A stretch of 59,822 bases of DNA from CAYUAG01 sp046483025 (lineage in GTDB: Bacteria; Zhuqueibacterota; QNDG01; CAYUAG01): assembly GCA_046483025.1 (NCBI GenBank), contig JAWODZ010000110.1, positions 1-59,822 of the forward strand, given 5' to 3'. The notes beneath the pieces are model-generated. The model ran no database searches and had not been told where the DNA came from. It was given only the letters and a program-made list of their open reading frames with translations. The translations under genes were made by a program, and so were the position numbers. Of this stretch, positions 51,345 to 59,822 are shown one piece after another (position 1 is the stretch's first letter; each line of letters opens with the position of its first letter).

Positions 51345-52907
51345 ATGGATTCAACTATATTATTATTGGTGATCTTGATTCCAAGTTTTATGATGTTTTT
51401 ACTTGGGTGGTTTCTCAACAGTAAAATCGGACAGGGTAAAGTTGCAAATGCTGAAAAATTATCCGCAAAAATTGTTTCTGAAGCAGAAAAAGAAGCTGAA
51501 TCAATAAAAAACAAAAGAATTCTCGAAGCAAGGGATGAATGGTACAGAGAAAAACAAAAATTTGAAAATGACACTAGAGAAAAACGACGTGATATTGAAG
51601 CACGCTTTAAAAAGGTTTCCCAAAGGGAAAGTGATACTGATAAAAGGGTGAATCACCTTAAACAACTGGAAAAAGATTTTAAAATAAAGGAAAATAATTT
51701 AAAACAAGAAACTCTCAAGGTTGAAGAAAAAAATAATGAATTAAATGAATTAATTAATAAACAAAATATTAAATTACAAAAGATATCCGGTATGACTAAC
51801 AAAGAGGCTATAGAAGAACTGAAAAAAAGCCTTTTGGATACCGCAAAACAGGAAGCTGCTCAGTTAATTAAGAATATAAAAGAAAAAGCAAAAATGAAAG
51901 CAAATCAGGATGCCAAAGAGATTATTATTCAGGCAATTCAACGTACAGCAGCTGATCATTCTGCAGAAACTACTGTTTCAGTGGTTCATTTACCTAATGA
52001 TGAGATGAAAGGCAGGATAATTGGACGTGAAGGAAGAAATATCAGAGCCTTTGAGAATTTAACCGGTATTGATGTTATTGTTGATGATACCCCTGATGCA
52101 GTGATACTATCCGGGTTTGCTCCCTATCGTCGTGAAATTGCCAAACGATCTCTGGAAAAATTAATATCGGACGGGCGCATTCATCCCGGAAGAATTGAAG
52201 ATATTATAAACAAAACCACCAAAGAACTTGAAGGAGAAATCGTCACTGTTGGGGAACAGGCTATGATGGATACAGGTATCCATGGACTTCATCCTCAATT
52301 GGTTAAACTCCTGGGTAAGTTAAAATTCAGGACAAGTTATGGACAAAATGTATTACAACACAGTATTGAAGTTGCCAAGTTGTCAGGATTAATGGCCTCA
52401 GAACTTCAATTGGATGCTGTAGTAGCTAAACGAGCAGGACTTTTGCATGATATTGGAAAAGCAATAGATTATGATACTGAGGGAACTCATTATCAATTAG
52501 GCTATGAACTGGCAAAAAAATATGGTGAAGGACCAATTGTGCAAAATGCAATACAAGCACATCATGATGAGGGGGAGATGACTTCACCAATCTCGGCATT
52601 AGTACAAGCTGCAGACGCAATTTCTGGTTCCAGACCAGGAGCGAGAAGAGAAACACTGGAAGGGTATATCAAAAGATTGGAAAAACTTGAAAACATTGCA
52701 GAATCTTTTAATGGTGTTTCAAAAACTTATGCCATTCAAGCTGGCAGAGAAATAAGAGTTCTGGTACAGCCGGAAGATATAAATGATGCCTTATCTGATC
52801 AAATGGCAACCGAGATTGCTCAAAAGATCCAAGATGAAATGGAGTATCCAGGTCAGATACGAGTAACTGTTATTCGGGAATACAGGGCGGTTGATTATGC
52901 AAAGTAA
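51345..52907 (+). CDS. rny: Ribonuclease Y
   Basis: A 520-residue membrane-anchored endoribonuclease starting mRNA decay. Order: N-terminal membrane helix (ILLLVILIPSFMMFLLGWFL), a long coiled coil (to about 190), a KH domain with GRIIGREGRNIRAFENLTG and an HD domain with the metal pair in HDIGKAIDYDTEGTHYQLG and a C-terminal extension. GGAGG precedes the ATG. It overlaps ymdB by 11 bases, a widespread arrangement. Confidence 0.97.
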   Translation: MDSTILLLVILIPSFMMFLLGWFLNSKIGQGKVANAEKLSAKIVSEAEKEAESIKNKRILEARDEWYREKQKFENDTREKRRDIEARFKKVSQRESDTDKRVNHLKQLEKDFKIKENNLKQETLKVEEKNNELNELINKQNIKLQKISGMTNKEAIEELKKSLLDTAKQEAAQLIKNIKEKAKMKANQDAKEIIIQAIQRTAADHSAETTVSVVHLPNDEMKGRIIGREGRNIRAFENLTGIDVIVDDTPDAVILSGFAPYRREIAKRSLEKLISDGRIHPGRIEDIINKTTKELEGEIVTVGEQAMMDTGIHGLHPQLVKLLGKLKFRTSYGQNVLQHSIEVAKLSGLMASELQLDAVVAKRAGLLHDIGKAIDYDTEGTHYQLGYELAKKYGEGPIVQNAIQAHHDEGEMTSPISALVQAADAISGSRPGARRETLEGYIKRLEKLENIAESFNGVSKTYAIQAGREIRVLVQPEDINDALSDQMATEIAQKIQDEMEYPGQIRVTVIREYRAVDYAK

Positions 52908-53700
52908 TCCATCACATATTACTATTGTTTTTATAGCAGACATCGTTGGAAAACCAGGACTTACGGCAACAGCAAATGCAATGAATAGAATTATTGATAC
53001 CTATAATCCGGATTTAATTATTGCAAATGGAGAAAATAGTGCCTCGGGTAAAGGACTAACTGAAAAAATTGCTCATCAAATTTTTGAACTTGGGATAAAT
53101 ATCATTACCAGCGGTAATCATATTTGGAATAAAAGCAAAGTTTTTCCCTTACTGGATACAAATCCTTTCATATTAAGACCATTGAATTATCCGCCTAATG
53201 TGCCAGGCCATGGTTCCTGTATTTATGAATTTGATTCCGAAAATAAACTTGCGATTTTAAATCTTCAGGGACGAACCTTTATGCAATCTATTGATTGTCC
53301 TTTCCGGAGTATTGATAAGGAAATAAAAAAGTTAAAAAAGAAAGGTGTCAAATCAATTTTTGTTGATTTTCATGCAGAGGCTACTGCAGAAAAAATAGCT
53401 ATGGGATGGTATCTGGACGGCCGGGTAAGTGCAGTTATTGGTACACATACCCATGTTCAGACAGCAGATGAGAAAATACTTCCAAAAGGCACAGCATATA
53501 TAACGGATGTGGGAATGACTGGTTCTACAGATTCTGTAATCGGCATGGACAAAGAAATTGCTCTAAACAGATTTATCAGGCAGATACCATTTTATTATAA
53601 AATTGCTGCAAATGAAAATAATCTGGAATTCTGTGGTGTAGCAATTTCAATTAATTTAGACACATCATTTGCAAATTCTATTGAAAGATTTATATTATAA
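52897..53700 (+). CDS. ymdB: YmdB-family metallophosphoesterase
   Basis: A 267-residue calcineurin-like phosphodiesterase (TIGR00282 family) acting on 2',3'-cyclic nucleotides. Metal-binding motifs: FIADIVGKPG, NGENSASGKGL, SGNHIWNK, DFHAEATAEK and GTHTHVQTAD. In Bacillus, YmdB tunes gene expression and biofilm behaviour with RNase Y. The frame includes a TTG at 52891, but the ATG at 52897 follows AGGGCGG at the right distance. It overlaps rny by 11 bases. Confidence 0.94.
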   Translation: MQSNPSHITIVFIADIVGKPGLTATANAMNRIIDTYNPDLIIANGENSASGKGLTEKIAHQIFELGINIITSGNHIWNKSKVFPLLDTNPFILRPLNYPPNVPGHGSCIYEFDSENKLAILNLQGRTFMQSIDCPFRSIDKEIKKLKKKGVKSIFVDFHAEATAEKIAMGWYLDGRVSAVIGTHTHVQTADEKILPKGTAYITDVGMTGSTDSVIGMDKEIALNRFIRQIPFYYKIAANENNLEFCGVAISINLDTSFANSIERFIL

Positions 53701-53721
53701 ATACACCATTCGGAGATTTAT

Positions 53722-54615
53722 ATGAGCAAAATTATTGATGGAAAAAAAATATCAAGGATTATAAAGGATGAACTCAAGCTAGAAGTGAGCAGACTAAAAC
53801 AAAAAAATATTATACCACATTTATCAGTTATTTTGGTAGGTGATAATGACGCTTCCAAAATTTATGTAAATATGAAACAAAAGGCATGTAAGAAAGTAGG
53901 CATTATCTCTGAAACAATAAAACTAAAAGATTCAGTTTCTGAAAAAACATTGTTACAAAAAATTGATACTTTGAATAAAAATCCTGAAATTCATGGAATT
54001 TTAGTACAGCTTCCATTACCGTCTCATATAAATGAATCATCTGTAATTGAAAGAATAACCCCGGAAAAAGATGTTGATGGATTTCATCCAACTAACCTGG
54101 GCAGGTTAGTTATTGATGCTGGACATACTTTTATACCTGCAACTCCATATGGCATTATAGAACTTTTGTCCAGATATAATATTACAATTGAAGGTAAGCA
54201 TGTTGTCATTTTAGGAAGAAGTAATATTGTAGGAAAACCCCTGGGACTTCTTTTTTTAAGAAAAAATAATATGGGTAATGCTACAGTTACTTTTTGTCAT
54301 TCACGGACAAAAAATTTATCGTCAATAACAAAAACAGCAGATATACTTGTTGCTGCAATGGGTAAAGCAGAATTCATAAAAAAAAATATGGTTAAATCCG
54401 GTGTTATAGTTATTGATGTTGGAATTAATAGGGTGGAGGATGCAAGCAAGAAAAGAGGATATCGATTAGTCGGTGATGTTGATTTCAATCAGGTAAGTAA
54501 AATATCATCGTTAATAACACCTGTACCTGGTGGTGTTGGTCCTATGACTATTGCTATGTTATTAAAAAATACAACCATTTCAGCAAAAAAGAATTCATTT
54601 AAGAATGGAAAATAA
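53722..54615 (+). CDS. folD: Methylenetetrahydrofolate dehydrogenase/cyclohydrolase
   Basis: A 297-residue bifunctional enzyme interconverting 5,10-methylene- and 10-formyl-tetrahydrofolate. Signatures: VGDNDASKIYVNMKQKACKK, GILVQLPLPSHI, PEKDVDGFHPTNLGRL, VVILGRSNIVGKPLGLLF and TPVPGGVGPMTIAMLLKNT. The catalytic Lys is in YVNMKQKACKK. It supplies one-carbon units and may connect metabolically with gcvPB, whose complex makes methylene-THF. Confidence 0.97.
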   Translation: MSKIIDGKKISRIIKDELKLEVSRLKQKNIIPHLSVILVGDNDASKIYVNMKQKACKKVGIISETIKLKDSVSEKTLLQKIDTLNKNPEIHGILVQLPLPSHINESSVIERITPEKDVDGFHPTNLGRLVIDAGHTFIPATPYGIIELLSRYNITIEGKHVVILGRSNIVGKPLGLLFLRKNNMGNATVTFCHSRTKNLSSITKTADILVAAMGKAEFIKKNMVKSGVIVIDVGINRVEDASKKRGYRLVGDVDFNQVSKISSLITPVPGGVGPMTIAMLLKNTTISAKKNSFKNGK

Positions 54616-55987
54616 TATGGATCGTACAGAAAGAAAACTTGTAACCGTAACATTAACTCTCAATGATATAAATAAGGACAGATTTTTCTTCGGCTTACCA
54701 GAGAAAATATCAGATACTGAAAAAATCATCGAAAAACTTCAAGAAAAATATCAAACCAGTATTGGAACACTGAAAATAGAAGAAATTAAAAATAGGTTTG
54801 TGTTAACCTGGTCTCCAGAGAATGTTGATAAAAGAGCAGAAACTCTTCATCTGGAAGCACTTGAGTTTTCAAAATCAAATAAAAAAAATAAAGCAATTGA
54901 CTTATGGAGAAAAGCCCTTTCTATCAATGAAAATGATGTAGAATATCTTTATAAATTGTCTTTAATCTTATTTGAAGAAAAGAAATATTCCGAAACTATT
55001 GATGTGTTAAAAAAACTTGTATCAATATGTCCAATTCACTATAAAGGAAACTTACTTTTAGGCATTATCTTGATAAAATCCAGAAATTTTAATGAAGCAG
55101 CAGACTATTTAATAGCAAGTCAAAGACTGAATAAATCTGATGTGCTTAGTTATTTGAATTTAGGTGCAGTATATAGCATAAAAAAAGAGTTTAAAAAAGC
55201 AATTAATATGTTCAATAAAGTTATTCAAATAAATGATAAGGAATGTAGAGCTTATTTAGGATTATCAAAGATATATACAATGTTAAATGACGTTGATACG
55301 TCAAATAAATATTTACATAAAATAATTGAAACTTCTTCAGATACCAAAATGGTTAATTATGCGAAACGTTCTATAAAAACAGAAATTATAGAAAAACCAG
55401 AATACTCAGAATATCAAGAAATTAATGTTGACCACATTGAAGATTATATTTCAAGAGGAATCAGAAATTATTTATCAGGCAATTACAACCATGCTCAAAA
55501 ATTATATGAAAATTACTTACAAAAAAAACCCAATGATGACTATATCTGGTATTTACTTGGTGAAACACAGCTAAGAGAAGGAAAAATTGATGCTGCTTCT
55601 GATTGTTTTAAACGTGCAATTCGTTTAAACAACAAACGCCAAATTTATTATAAATCTTTATCAATTGCTTTTCATTTTCTTAACAAACCAAATGATGTTA
55701 TTGCTGTTCAAAAAAAATATCCCCGTCATGATGAAGATCCTGTAAGCATAACGATTTTAGGTATCAGTTATTTAAAAATTAATGATTTTAACAATGCGAT
55801 CAAATATTTAAAAAATTCTTTAAACATTTACCGTAACAATCCTTTAGCAACATACTATTTAGCATATGCATACATTAAGATCAATAACAATAAAGCTGCA
55901 ATAAAGATATTAAAAGATATTAAAAGATATAATCTACACATTCCCATAAAAGCAAGAATCAATAAATTATCTTCAAAACTAGGATAG
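54605..55987 (+). CDS. TPR-repeat protein
   Basis: A 460-residue protein with no signal peptide. The first 70 residues are a distinct alpha/beta segment (RKLVTVTLTLNDINKDRFFF), followed by at least eight tetratricopeptide-like units, for example AIDLWRKALSINENDVEYLY and AINMFNKVIQINDKECRAYL. TPR arrays are scaffolds for protein-protein contacts. Either ATG (54605 or 54617) can be the start, and both touch the folD stop, so it is coupled to folD. The function is not recognisable. Confidence 0.8.
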   Translation: MENNMDRTERKLVTVTLTLNDINKDRFFFGLPEKISDTEKIIEKLQEKYQTSIGTLKIEEIKNRFVLTWSPENVDKRAETLHLEALEFSKSNKKNKAIDLWRKALSINENDVEYLYKLSLILFEEKKYSETIDVLKKLVSICPIHYKGNLLLGIILIKSRNFNEAADYLIASQRLNKSDVLSYLNLGAVYSIKKEFKKAINMFNKVIQINDKECRAYLGLSKIYTMLNDVDTSNKYLHKIIETSSDTKMVNYAKRSIKTEIIEKPEYSEYQEINVDHIEDYISRGIRNYLSGNYNHAQKLYENYLQKKPNDDYIWYLLGETQLREGKIDAASDCFKRAIRLNNKRQIYYKSLSIAFHFLNKPNDVIAVQKKYPRHDEDPVSITILGISYLKINDFNNAIKYLKNSLNIYRNNPLATYYLAYAYIKINNNKAAIKILKDIKRYNLHIPIKARINKLSSKLG

Positions 55988-56101
55988 AAGATTTGATAGT
56001 TGAAAAAGAGGTAAAATATCATATTTATTGGTTCGCATAAGTAATATTATGTTAACTAAACAATAATTTCGTGCTTATTTCTTCAAACCTTATGATATGT
56101 A

Positions 56102-57766
56102 TCATCTAAGATATAAGCAGGTTTGAATTGCTGAATTATCTTTCTGAATAAGCTTTAAAATATAAATTCCGGAGGCAAGTCTATCCGGTTTCCATTTTTC
56201 TTCATGAATACCTGATTCCACATATTCTTTCCCTAATTGATCAACAAGCTCTCCTTTTATATTGTATACATCAATCTTTATAAAACCAGGTGTATGTACT
56301 GAATATTTGAACATGGTAGAACTGTTAAAGGGATTGGGAAACGATGGGAATAACTTTATTGTATGTGGATAATGAGATTTGTCATCAAAAATATTGGTCT
56401 GAATATGTGCAATCTGGATTGAATCTCCGTCACTGAGGAAATGCAGTTTTCCGCCAATAATACCGGGATAGTTACTATTCTGCCCTTTAGCAAATCCCAT
56501 GTGTGTTACTGTATGGGAGTCTAATATATAAGTTAGTCCCTTTACTTTAAGCCAGCCTTCAGAATTAATAATAACTTCACTGTTAACATCCAGATACAAT
56601 GCCATAAATCCGGGATGAGTGGCAATTCCATACATACCGCCAATTAACCGATTTTCAAAATAATCATTATTTTGCCATAATTTTGGGATTATTACAGTCT
56701 GCGGAACTGTTTTTGTGCCTTCACGCTGTCCTAAATTGCCATACCAGGCATTAAGTTCATTTCCGGTCAGTTCTGTAATAACAATTTCACCTGAATCCGC
56801 CGTTGCTGCTTCAGAACCTTTTAAGATAACTTTACGTAACTGTGGTTCCGGAAGTGTATCAGATACACTAATGAGTCCTTGTCCGGGGGTTATCAGTGTT
56901 CGGTTGCGGAGATCATAAAGAGTACCATGTATGAGCTGATCAAAAGCTATATGGGTAAAATGTACCGGTTTGTGTGCCGTACATTCAATTTCTGATTCGT
57001 CAGTTTTATAAAGAATAGTAACTGTACCTTCACCATAACACATTGCGGTTGTATCGGATTCTATGCACAGAGCAGTATTATCAGCAACCCCAATACCAAT
57101 TATGTTTTTTTCACTGTGATCCTGAATCCTGCGAGCCAGCATTGGTATTAAACGCCCCAATCTTCCCCGGGAATGAAAATGAGAATCTGTTATTGCATCA
57201 GGTATTAGAGGCAGAAAATGATCAGACAAATGAACATCAGTATGATATGGATTATACGCTGCATCTTCAGGGTGACTTGTACCGTAACGAGCATCAAAAT
57301 CAACCATCCCCATAACTGCACATCCTGCACTGGTTCCGCCAACTGCTCCTCCCCTATCAAACACCTTCTGAATTGCTTCTTCAATTAATGTTCCCTCCCA
57401 TACACGAACATAATCATACTGATCGCCTCCTTCTATCCATATTCCGGATGCAGTGAGTAATTGATTGTAAATAGTTGAGTCATTAGCCTCAGCAGTAGTC
57501 TGGATACGAATACTGGTACTGGATGGATCTGCTCCGAAACTAATAAAAGTTTCAGCATAACTAGTAGCGACATCATCTACATCAATATTAATGATTTTTC
57601 CGGAATCAGCCTGCTGCACAAACCAGATGAAAGGTTCATCTGCCCAGCTTTTACGGTCATTTCCTCCGCCCATGACGAGAATTGATCCTCTTCCCATGAT
57701 TGTGCTGTTTAATACTATAATAAACAAAAACTTAATAACGATTATGCTAAATTTTTGAAAATTCAT
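56102..57766 (-). CDS. Secreted cyanophycinase-like S51 peptidase with C-terminal sorting tail
   Basis: A 554-residue exported protein. After a signal peptide the S51 domain (about 25-330) shows GSILVMGGGNDRKSW, GIWIEGGDQYDYV, the nucleophile Ser146 in GGTSAGCAVMG and DSHFHSRGRLGRL. Cyanophycinases cut the Arg-Asp storage polymer cyanophycin to dipeptides. The last 80 residues (SFPNPFNSSTMFKYSV ... DRLASGIYILKL) are a FlgD/Por-type sorting tail, so the product is probably delivered to the cell surface. An ATG at 57778 precedes, but GAGG six bases before the ATG at 57766 decides the start. It is 20 bases from the antiporter gene. Confidence 0.9.
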   Translation of the reverse strand: MNFQKFSIIVIKFLFIIVLNSTIMGRGSILVMGGGNDRKSWADEPFIWFVQQADSGKIINIDVDDVATSYAETFISFGADPSSTSIRIQTTAEANDSTIYNQLLTASGIWIEGGDQYDYVRVWEGTLIEEAIQKVFDRGGAVGGTSAGCAVMGMVDFDARYGTSHPEDAAYNPYHTDVHLSDHFLPLIPDAITDSHFHSRGRLGRLIPMLARRIQDHSEKNIIGIGVADNTALCIESDTTAMCYGEGTVTILYKTDESEIECTAHKPVHFTHIAFDQLIHGTLYDLRNRTLITPGQGLISVSDTLPEPQLRKVILKGSEAATADSGEIVITELTGNELNAWYGNLGQREGTKTVPQTVIIPKLWQNNDYFENRLIGGMYGIATHPGFMALYLDVNSEVIINSEGWLKVKGLTYILDSHTVTHMGFAKGQNSNYPGIIGGKLHFLSDGDSIQIAHIQTNIFDDKSHYPHTIKLFPSFPNPFNSSTMFKYSVHTPGFIKIDVYNIKGELVDQLGKEYVESGIHEEKWKPDRLASGIYILKLIQKDNSAIQTCLYLR

Positions 57767-57786
57767 GAAAATCCTCATAAAATGTA

Positions 57787-59190
57787 CTAACTTCCAGCTT
57801 CAGTTTCATCTTCCCTGATTTTAGGAGCTATTGAGAATCCGGTAAAAGCATAAATCAAGGCAAATACAATACCCAGATAACAAAAAAAGGACCAGGGTGC
57901 ATAGGTAATTACCGGTACACCTAATGTACCGGACATATACACTCCTGCCATTGACCAGGGAACCAATGGAACAATTACAGTGCCTGAATCCTCTGTGGTT
58001 CGGGAAAGATTCTTAGCTGCTAATTTACGTTTTTTATAGGCCGGAGCAAAAAGCTCTCCGGGGATGAGAATAGTAAGGAATGAGCTTCCGGTCATAAAAG
58101 CTACTACTACTCCGCAAAGTGAAGTACTTGCTATAAGAGAACCAGTACTACGTGCAATTTTCAACAGTCTGTCCAGAATAACCTGCAGCATGCCTGCAGT
58201 GCGTACAATACCGGCAAAAGCAAAAGCACAAAAAGCAATAAGAGTTACTCCCATCATGGACATCATACCACCTCTGGAAAGAAGATTGTCTAACGTAGGA
58301 ACACCAGTATTTGCTTTGTAACCTTCTGTCATCACATTGAGTATATCAGCAAAAGAACCTCCTTGAAAAATAAGAGCGAGAAATGCAGCCAGAAAGGACG
58401 CCAGAATCATTCCCGGGATTGTAGGAAGCTTTTTTACAGCAAAAAACAGTATAACCACCGGAGGCAGTAATAAAAGAAAGTGAAAATTGAAATTCAGGGC
58501 AAGGGTATTAAGAATTAATTCCATTTTTTCCTGAGGCAGTGCCTGCTGTCTGTACTGCAAACCGATGAGAAAGTAGATTAAAAGCCCAATCAACCAGGCT
58601 GGGGTCGTGGTCCAGAGCATGTGTTTAATATGATCAAAAATATTACTTTTAGCAGCAATAGGAGCCAGATTTGTTGTATCAGAAAAAGGAGAAAGTTTAT
58701 CACCAAAATAAGCACCGGTGATTATAGCACCTGCTGCCGGGCCAGCTGGAATACCTAATCCCTGGGCAATTCCCATAAAAGCGACTCCCATAGTACCGAC
58801 TGTTCCCCAGGATGTACCGGTAAAAAGAGAAACAAAACTGCAAACCAGACAGGCAGTAAAAAGAAAATAAGAAGGAGAAATTATTTTAATGCCGTAAAAA
58901 ACCAGCATGGGAATAGTACCTGAGGCTATCCAGGATCCTACCAAAAGCCCCACACAGATGACAATGAGCATTGCCGGCATGGCTGATTTTATAGAATCAA
59001 CAATGCCAGTCTGTAATTCTTTCCACGTGTATCCAAGTAACCGGGCTATTATGCCACTGACAGCAGCTGAGCCAACCAGTAAAATTTCAGCAGAAATTCG
59101 GTAAACTCCATACCCTATCCCCAAAAAAAGTGCTATGGTAATTAATGGAATTAAACTAATAGTAAAAGACGATTTTTTATGCTCAACCAA
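57787..59190 (-). CDS. nhaC: NhaC-family Na+/H+ antiporter
   Basis: A 467-residue integral membrane protein with about 11-12 helices. The core GTSWGTVGTMGVAF and the pair GAYFGDKLSPFSDTTNLAP are the hallmark of NhaC-type Na+/H+ (and some malate/lactate) antiporters. TTSTTEDSGTVIVPLVPWS-like residues near the C-terminus (RTTEDSGTVIVPLVPWSMAG) form the second conserved block. The start is TTG with a strong GGAGGAG site 7 bases upstream. It is followed after about 20 bases by the cyanophycinase gene, so the transporter might import released dipeptides or maintain Na+ balance; this is inference. Confidence 0.92.
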   Translation of the reverse strand: MVEHKKSSFTISLIPLITIALFLGIGYGVYRISAEILLVGSAAVSGIIARLLGYTWKELQTGIVDSIKSAMPAMLIVICVGLLVGSWIASGTIPMLVFYGIKIISPSYFLFTACLVCSFVSLFTGTSWGTVGTMGVAFMGIAQGLGIPAGPAAGAIITGAYFGDKLSPFSDTTNLAPIAAKSNIFDHIKHMLWTTTPAWLIGLLIYFLIGLQYRQQALPQEKMELILNTLALNFNFHFLLLLPPVVILFFAVKKLPTIPGMILASFLAAFLALIFQGGSFADILNVMTEGYKANTGVPTLDNLLSRGGMMSMMGVTLIAFCAFAFAGIVRTAGMLQVILDRLLKIARSTGSLIASTSLCGVVVAFMTGSSFLTILIPGELFAPAYKKRKLAAKNLSRTTEDSGTVIVPLVPWSMAGVYMSGTLGVPVITYAPWSFFCYLGIVFALIYAFTGFSIAPKIREDETEAGS

Positions 59191-59224
59191 AAATAAACTC
59201 CTCCCCTATTTTTTAAATTATATA

Positions 59225-59260
59225 AAAGGTGCCGTTTTGGATTCGAAAAGCGGCACCTTT
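59225..59260 (-). terminator. Terminator hairpin after the propeller-protein gene
   Basis: AAAGGTGCCG (59225-59234) and CGGCACCTTT (59251-59260) pair perfectly, extended inward by TTTT/AAAA with one bulged base. On the minus strand it follows the stop of the gene ending at 59286 and is followed by TTTTAT. It lies just before the antiporter gene and separates the two. Confidence 0.8.
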
Positions 59261-59285
59261 ATGTTATATGTTCAAAAGCAAGAAA

Positions 59286-59822
59286 TTACTTGATAAATAA
59301 CATCTTGCAGCTGAAAAATTCTTGCCCTACATCTAATCGATAGATATAGATACCGGAAGCGACAGGTTTGGAATACATGTCTGTTCCATCCCATGTGACC
59401 TGATACGTACCAGCAGACAACCTTCCGCTCTTCAGTGATTTAACTAATCTTCCTTTGAGATCGAATACTTTCAGTTCAATATCAGATTGTCTGGTCAGAT
59501 CAAACCTGATAGTGGTAGTTGGATTAAAAGGATTGGGATAGTTTGAATAGAGATTAAATTCTGCAGGTATGTTTGTATCATCCTGAGGTTTCAAACCAGT
59601 TGTTGTAGTGAGGATTTCAGGCATCCGAACCACACCATTTTCAAATGTTGCCACCCAGAGAGCTCCGGCATTGATTTTAACCAATTCAAGATTATCTGAG
59701 GGTAACTGTCCGCTGGTAGAAGCATTGGTATAGGTCGCATAACTCAGATCTGGTTTTATCTCAAGTAAACCGCCTCCGTTCGTCGCACACCAGATATGAC
59801 CGTTGCAGTCTGAGGCAAGGTC
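59286..59822 (-). CDS. C-terminal part of a secreted two-component-propeller protein with sorting tail
   Basis: The frame is open to the right edge of the window; the TTG at 59684 is internal. The first visible residues (SDCNGHIWCATNGGGLLEI ... and ALWVATFENGVVRMPE) are repeats of the regulator-propeller type (D-x-x-G-x-I-W-x-A-T-x-G-G-G-L), so the full protein has a beta-propeller domain. The last 85 residues carry NYPNPFNPTTTIRFDL ... VASGIYIYRLD, the FlgD-like/type A C-terminal tail for export to the cell surface. These features are the best taxonomic pointer in the window to an FCB-group bacterium. Confidence 0.88.
   Translation of the reverse strand, partial: DLASDCNGHIWCATNGGGLLEIKPDLSYATYTNASTSGQLPSDNLELVKINAGALWVATFENGVVRMPEILTTTTGLKPQDDTNIPAEFNLYSNYPNPFNPTTTIRFDLTRQSDIELKVFDLKGRLVKSLKSGRLSAGTYQVTWDGTDMYSKPVASGIYIYRLDVGQEFFSCKMLFIK

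Overview
The window is AT-rich bacterial chromosome from a Gram-negative organism. Two minus-strand proteins at the right end carry the NPFN-containing FlgD-like C-terminal tail used as a secretion/sorting tail in Bacteroidetes-Calditrichota-Marinimicrobia-type lineages (FCB group). Outer-membrane barrel proteins, abundant hybrid histidine kinases and sigma-54 regulators fit that placement. I cannot fix the phylum from sequence alone. No rRNA, phage or transposase gene is visible; one tRNA (Val-GAC) is present.

Layout. 1-8.1 kb: end of a membrane protein, amylomaltase (malQ), a 576-base repeat-rich gap, then two secreted glycosidases on the minus strand (GH3 with PA14; GH92 alpha-mannosidase). 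8.2-14.7 kb: an AbiE-type toxin-antitoxin pair, a dNTPase (dgt-like) coupled to an exported OmpA-like protein, then a housekeeping operon (DUF374 acyltransferase, SpoU methyltransferase, exported isoaspartate methyltransferase). 15.0-26.9 kb: a signalling block with two hybrid kinases, a kinase-like protein lacking ATP-binding motifs, an NtrC-type activator, several receiver proteins, a barrel-TPR envelope protein, an R3H protein, and a CheB split into separate receiver and methylesterase genes. 27.0-28.8 kb: an accessory patch with an MNT/HEPN toxin-antitoxin pair and a GIY-YIG nuclease gene bracketed by palindromic repeats. 28.8-36.0 kb: gamma-glutamyltransferase, thiC, def, ptsI, gcvPB. 36.0-44.0 kb: a second signalling block (REC-GGDEF, two sensor kinases, a second NtrC-type activator), ending in a receiver gene followed 12 bases later by an FtsZ homologue with a C-terminal HPt-like domain. 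44.0-56.0 kb: tRNA-Val and a translation/division operon (thrS-infC-rpmI-rplT-pheS-pheT, ZapB-like, zapA, rny, ymdB, folD, TPR). 56.1-59.8 kb, minus strand: secreted cyanophycinase-like peptidase, NhaC-type antiporter, and the end of a two-component-propeller protein.

How the parts may work together. Four sites with the sigma-54 -24/-12 spacing (GG-N10-GC) stand 43-54 bases before start codons: ahead of the first hybrid-kinase operon, a receiver gene, the barrel-TPR gene and the receiver-FtsZ operon. With two NtrC-type activators in the window, this suggests a local sigma-54 regulon joining phosphorelay signalling to envelope and division functions. The most unusual gene is the FtsZ-HPt-like fusion at 42431-43957. 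Its GTPase motifs are intact, it has no recognisable C-terminal FtsZ tail peptide, and its HPt-like helix has Lys where the phospho-accepting His is expected. With the receiver in the same operon it looks like a signal-responsive tubulin homologue that I do not recognise as a described system.
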